Source: Pyronema omphalodes
Taxonomy: Eukaryota > Ascomycota > Pezizomycetes > Pezizales > Pyronemataceae
Direction of reading: 5' to 3'
Assembly (NCBI GenBank): GCA_024516155.1
Contig: JAJJXM010000043.1
Span: 310,001-374,000, forward strand
DNA length: 64,000 nt
How positions within the stretch are numbered: position 1 is the first letter of the stretch; each line of letters begins with the position of its first letter. Of the stretch, positions 60,333 through 64,000 are shown in pieces. Below the pieces are notes generated by a model, which was not told the origin of the DNA, searched no databases, and saw only the letters and a list, made by a program, of their open reading frames with translations. Both the position numbers and the translations under genes were made by a program.

Positions 60333-62150
60333 TCGTCGATATCGCAATCAAACAAAGCGAGGCGAAACAAGAAGGATCTACGACACACAAGGCGAACTTG
60401 AAGCGGCTGCTATCGACTCAGCAATGATGATTAGTGGAGAAAACCTCACCCCACGCTCTTTGGACTTGTACACATTGTTTATTGCCGCATATCACCGTTC
60501 ATTTTGGCAAAGCGACGCCAGCGAAACAACGACAGCCATCGGTTTCCGACAATCGTATCGCCAAAACCAAAAGCGATGCGCGATAATTTTCTCATAAAAA
60601 AAGTTTCTGCGCATTGTTCATTCTGGCATTCTTTTTTTTTTTTTTTTTTTATCCTTCGACGGCAAAGCGCGAAATGCGAATTACAAGTACCGGAAGCATC
60701 CCTGCATGCGTCCTCAGCAGATTTCCAACCGTCTTTTCATTTCCTTTTTTTTGGAGTTCATTACACTACTGCATACGGTAATCATTGGAATCGGGAATAG
60801 AAAGCGCTTTGGAATTGGATGGGATTGGTTTTTATAAAGTTACATTTCCTTTCATCGTACTTTATAAGCACAAAGAGACGGCTTTCTTTTATCGATTCAT
60901 TCGCTGTTCTCTCTTTTTTTTTTTTTTTTTTTTTTTCTTTTTCTCCAAAACTTACTTTCCTTTGTCATCATTGCATATCGGGGCGGCGAAAGAGGCGTTA
61001 CAAATTAGGGTGTGGGAACTGCTTACTGGCTTTATTTCACTGTTTATATTGAATTTTTTTTGCTTGTTCTTATTTGCATGTTTTGGGAGGCAAGAATTTT
61101 TTGTTCTTCTAAATCAACAAGCGTGTCGCGGATTTGGGGCGACACAAAGCACAGAGCCGGATTCGAGAGAATACCGACTCGTATAACACCGAGAGATAGA
61201 GAATACAACTGCGGTCTATGGGAATCAAATTTGTATTAAGATTTTACCATATAAGAACGCTTTAATATCGCCCAGTCAGTACCGGAAAAACTTGTTTGGG
61301 CACCGACACCATATCGACACAATTCTATCACATCTTCGGGTGTTATGAGGAGATTAATTACGAACTCCTACTACAGGGCATCTTAAGCTGTCCGTCCACT
61401 CTCTTATGAAGCTGGAATTTACATTTGGAAACTTAACTGGAAAGAGTTGAAACAACGGGAAGAGTCAAGTGTGTTGACTTTCTTGTGATAGCGGAGGAAG
61501 GAAGATGGGGGAGATGATATCCTGGGGATTGTTTTACATTCTTTTACGATCTAGCGCGACTTCGTCTGTTTACATGTTCTTCATTATCCTTCAGACAGAA
61601 AACACAACCACGGAACAGGCTGCGGCGAATGGGCAACTGAGCGGGAGGCTTGAAGGACTATTTTTTCAGACGAGACAAGTAGCCAGATTTATTGTCTCAG
61701 TCGTCTGTCTGGGCAACCGGACAAAAAAAAACCGAAAAAAACTGTCTATCAAGCAGAAAGTGGCTAGTACTGGTTGTGGTGGCTGTGTTTATTTCCATGC
61801 TGTGCGAACGGCTATGAGAAACTAGGAGAAATACACTGAAGGATAATGAAGGATAATGAAAGGACTTGTAGATGGGTGTAGACTTGGCTTGCCTTGGTTT
61901 TGCTCCGGAATGTTTTGCAGAGATTTTTTATGGTATTTTGTTTTTAGACCCGGTTTGGTTTGTGGATGGGAAACTTTCCGCTTCAAGTCGCGGAACCTGC
62001 TGAATTGATTGGTTGGGAAACTGCCTGCTTTTTGGATGGTGATGATTGCGACGGCTAAATTGGGTGCAATGGAAAATCGGTCTCTGTGCGTGTTGGGGGC
62101 TTAAGAGCGGGCTGGGGTTGCGCATAAGTGGGGAATGTAGACAAAGAACC

Positions 62151-62172
62151 GGGGGGGGGGGGGGGGGGGGGG
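62151..62172. repeat. Run of 22 G
   Basis: Uninterrupted G homopolymer. Confidence 0.9.
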
Positions 62173-62507
62173 AGTGTGGAGAAGGGGGAGAAGGGGAGTA
62201 GAGAAAAGAATGTATAGTACAAAACATGTATACTATACACAACTTGACAAGATTAAAACACTAGAACGTCATAGGAAATGGATTGCTGGGTTTTTTTCTT
62301 TTCTAAAATATATTTTTTTCTTCTGCTTCTGCTTCTGCTTTGGATTTTGGTTCTTGTGTGATTTGTGCGATGTGATTTGTGTGATGTGATGGAGTGATTC
62401 TTATAACTTCCCTTCCTTCCATCCTTCCATCCTTCCTTCCTATGTGTAACAACCACACCTCAATACCGACCACAAATTACATAAACATCGACTGGTTGGC
62501 CGGTTAT

Positions 62508-62508
<1 letters not shown>

Positions 62509-62596
<88 letters not shown>
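62509..62596. repeat. Tetranucleotide microsatellite (CAGA)n
   Basis: About 22 perfect units of CAGA with no interruption, suggesting recent expansion and probable length variation between isolates. Confidence 0.95.
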
Positions 62597-62637
62597 TCTT
62601 TGTTATGACCTAAGAAATGAAACAAAATATTAATCCT

Positions 62638-62743
62638 CAGCCGCAGCCCCCATATCCACACAGACGCATCCAAGCCCAACCCAGCCCATCCCAACCCAGC
62701 CGCAGCCGCAGCCCCCATATCCACACAGACGCATCCAAGCCCA
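62638..62743. repeat. 41-bp direct repeat, two copies 65 bp apart
   Basis: CAGCCGCAGCCCCCATATCC and the following 21 bases are identical at 62638-62678 and 62703-62743, separated by a CCAACCCAGC-type linker. Confidence 0.85.
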
Positions 62744-62959
62744 GCTAAGCTAAGCCAAGCTAATCCAAGCATACACAATCTTCAACCATACCGAAGTCTT
62801 TTTTTTAACACAATCCTCACGCTGTACGCTGTACGCTGAACGCTGTGATTTTCGTATGCATTGGGAATAAAAGAAAGGGTTATTGCTTGTTAGGTATGGT
62901 GGATATGGTGCTGTGTGGTTTCTGGTGTTGGGTTGGGTTGGGTTGGGTTGGGTATCGTG

Positions 62960-63268
62960 GTATAGTAGAAGCATGGAAGCATGGCAGAAGAATAGTAGCA
63001 TAGTAGCATAGTAGCATAGCAGGCAGAAGAATAGCAGAAGAATAGCAGAAGAATAGCAGAAGAATAGAAGTATAGTAGCATAGTAGCATAGTAGCATAGT
63101 AGCATAGTAGCATAATAGCATAGCAGCATAGCACTCATAGCACTCATAGCACTCATAGCACATACTATCTAAACAACCCCCCAAAATCCCCAAAATCCCC
63201 AAAATCCCCAAAATCCCCAAAATCCCGAAACTCTAAACTAAACTCGTTACTCGTTACTCGTTACTCAA
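62960..63268. repeat. Compound minisatellite block
   Basis: Successive arrays of AGCATAGT, AGAAGAATAGC, CACTCATAG, CCCCAAAAT and CGTTACT units. Confidence 0.85.
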
Positions 63269-64000
63269 AAACCCGTTACATTACCCGCTTTAAAAAGTTT
63301 AAACACTATGTATGTATACATATAGATATGGAATCTGTGGATGGAATCTATGGATGGATACCTTAGACATATGTATGTATATATTTACCCGCCCTGGAAG
63401 ATGAACCCTGTTTACCCTTTACATACGTGTAGATCCTGGCAGGGATTTGGATACTGGCAGGGATTTGGGAATATGTAGGGATGGAGGATAGAGGGATAGG
63501 AATATGTAGGGATGGAGGGATCCATGGAGGGAGGGAAGTTACGTCATCGCTCGTGTTTTGACGATGGTTAGATGGATAGCGAGATAGATTGGGGATAAAC
63601 AGATTGATTGATTAAACGACTCTATGGAAACCCAGGCAAACCTGGGGAGTGTTGAAGGTACATAGTTATGTATATAAGCTTAGAATTATGGGTTCGGGGG
63701 ATGTATGTATTTGGGTTTGCGATTTTAGTTTTCGAAGGTTTCAGGATGTCGGATTTAGCCAAATAAACAGACAACTCTAGCCTACAAAGAAAGGTGCGAA
63801 TAGAAACTATGTACCCTTGTATATATGTTGCAACTACGTAGGAAAAGTTCCAAAAGTTTTAAAATTCCAAAATCTGAAACCCGAAATTTTTAAATTTCCA
63901 AAGCTCTAAGCTTCCAAAAATTCCAAACTCCTCAACTTAAATAGCCGGAAAATCACGGCATGCCGGAATGTACGGAAGCTGCGGAAATTACAATTTCAGA

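Larger units (their letters stand above)
60333..64000. other. Intergenic region rich in simple repeats
   Basis: No gene supported. It holds T runs at 60631-60650 and 60917-60936, a G run at 62151-62172, (CAGA)n at 62509-62596, a 41-bp direct repeat (62638 and 62703), (GGGTT)n at 62928-62952, AGCATAGT/AGAATAGC arrays at 62960-63165, a CCCCAAAAT repeat at 63178-63226 and CGTTACT at 63243-63268. The frames present are products of these repeats. Confidence 0.6.

Noticed and set aside
62440..63220. Several minus-strand frames rich in C, Y, L or V-C-L-S
   Set aside because: Created by CAGA and AGCATAGT repeats.

Overview
This window looks like nuclear DNA of a filamentous ascomycete. The genes are split by short introns (about 48-150 nt) with GT..AG ends and CTAAC/CTGAC-like branch points just before the acceptor. 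Introns are rich in A/T, 5' leaders are long, and the product set is fungal (Rtt106, Cwf18, a Siw14-type phosphatase, an APC permease). A Leotiomycete is my best guess, but that is an impression and not a demonstrated placement. I see no rRNA, no convincing tRNA, no intact transposon and no CRISPR array. Exon coordinates below were built by hand from reading-frame continuity and splice signals.

Layout. 1-6.5 kb: a possible transporter 3' end at the left edge, a pyrimidine-rich tract, a small membrane-protein gene (2847-3083, -) with a decayed inverted copy (2445-2624, +), and a C2H2 zinc-finger gene (3074-4447, -). 6.5-15.3 kb: an R3H-SUZ RNA-binding protein (-), a divergent zinc-knuckle/SR-rich protein (+), and mitochondrial aconitase (-). 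15.3-22.4 kb: a gene-poor stretch whose best candidate is a short secreted-protein ORF behind a CRE+TATA promoter. 22.4-27.7 kb: an APC-family permease (6 exons, +) and a large coiled-coil protein (6 exons, +). The 3' end of the coiled-coil gene is present again, inverted and broken, at about 28.1-28.3 kb. 29.4-35.1 kb: a single-pass membrane protein (-), a mitochondrial PPR protein (-) divergent from Cwf18 (+), and a small unknown protein (-). 35.9-37.3 kb: a secreted protein made of 13 repeats of about 29 residues, most ending in KR or RR. 41.3-42.3 kb: an unknown frame interrupted by TGA. 43.8-48.3 kb: a DJ-1/PfpI protein (+) and the histone chaperone Rtt106 (+). 48.3-64 kb: long microsatellite-rich intergenic DNA broken only by a Siw14-like phosphatase gene (59.4-60.3 kb, +).

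There is no operon logic here. Most genes are ordinary housekeeping functions (TCA cycle, splicing, mitochondrial RNA, chromatin). The most unusual object is the repeat protein at 35873-37253. It has the architecture of a Kex2-processed secreted precursor that would release about ten related 27-residue peptides. The other notable signals are two inverted gene/pseudogene pairs, a diverged noncoding tandem repeat at 52.4-53.6 kb, a perfect 18-bp inverted repeat at 50.2 kb, and the candidate small secreted gene at 16.1 kb.
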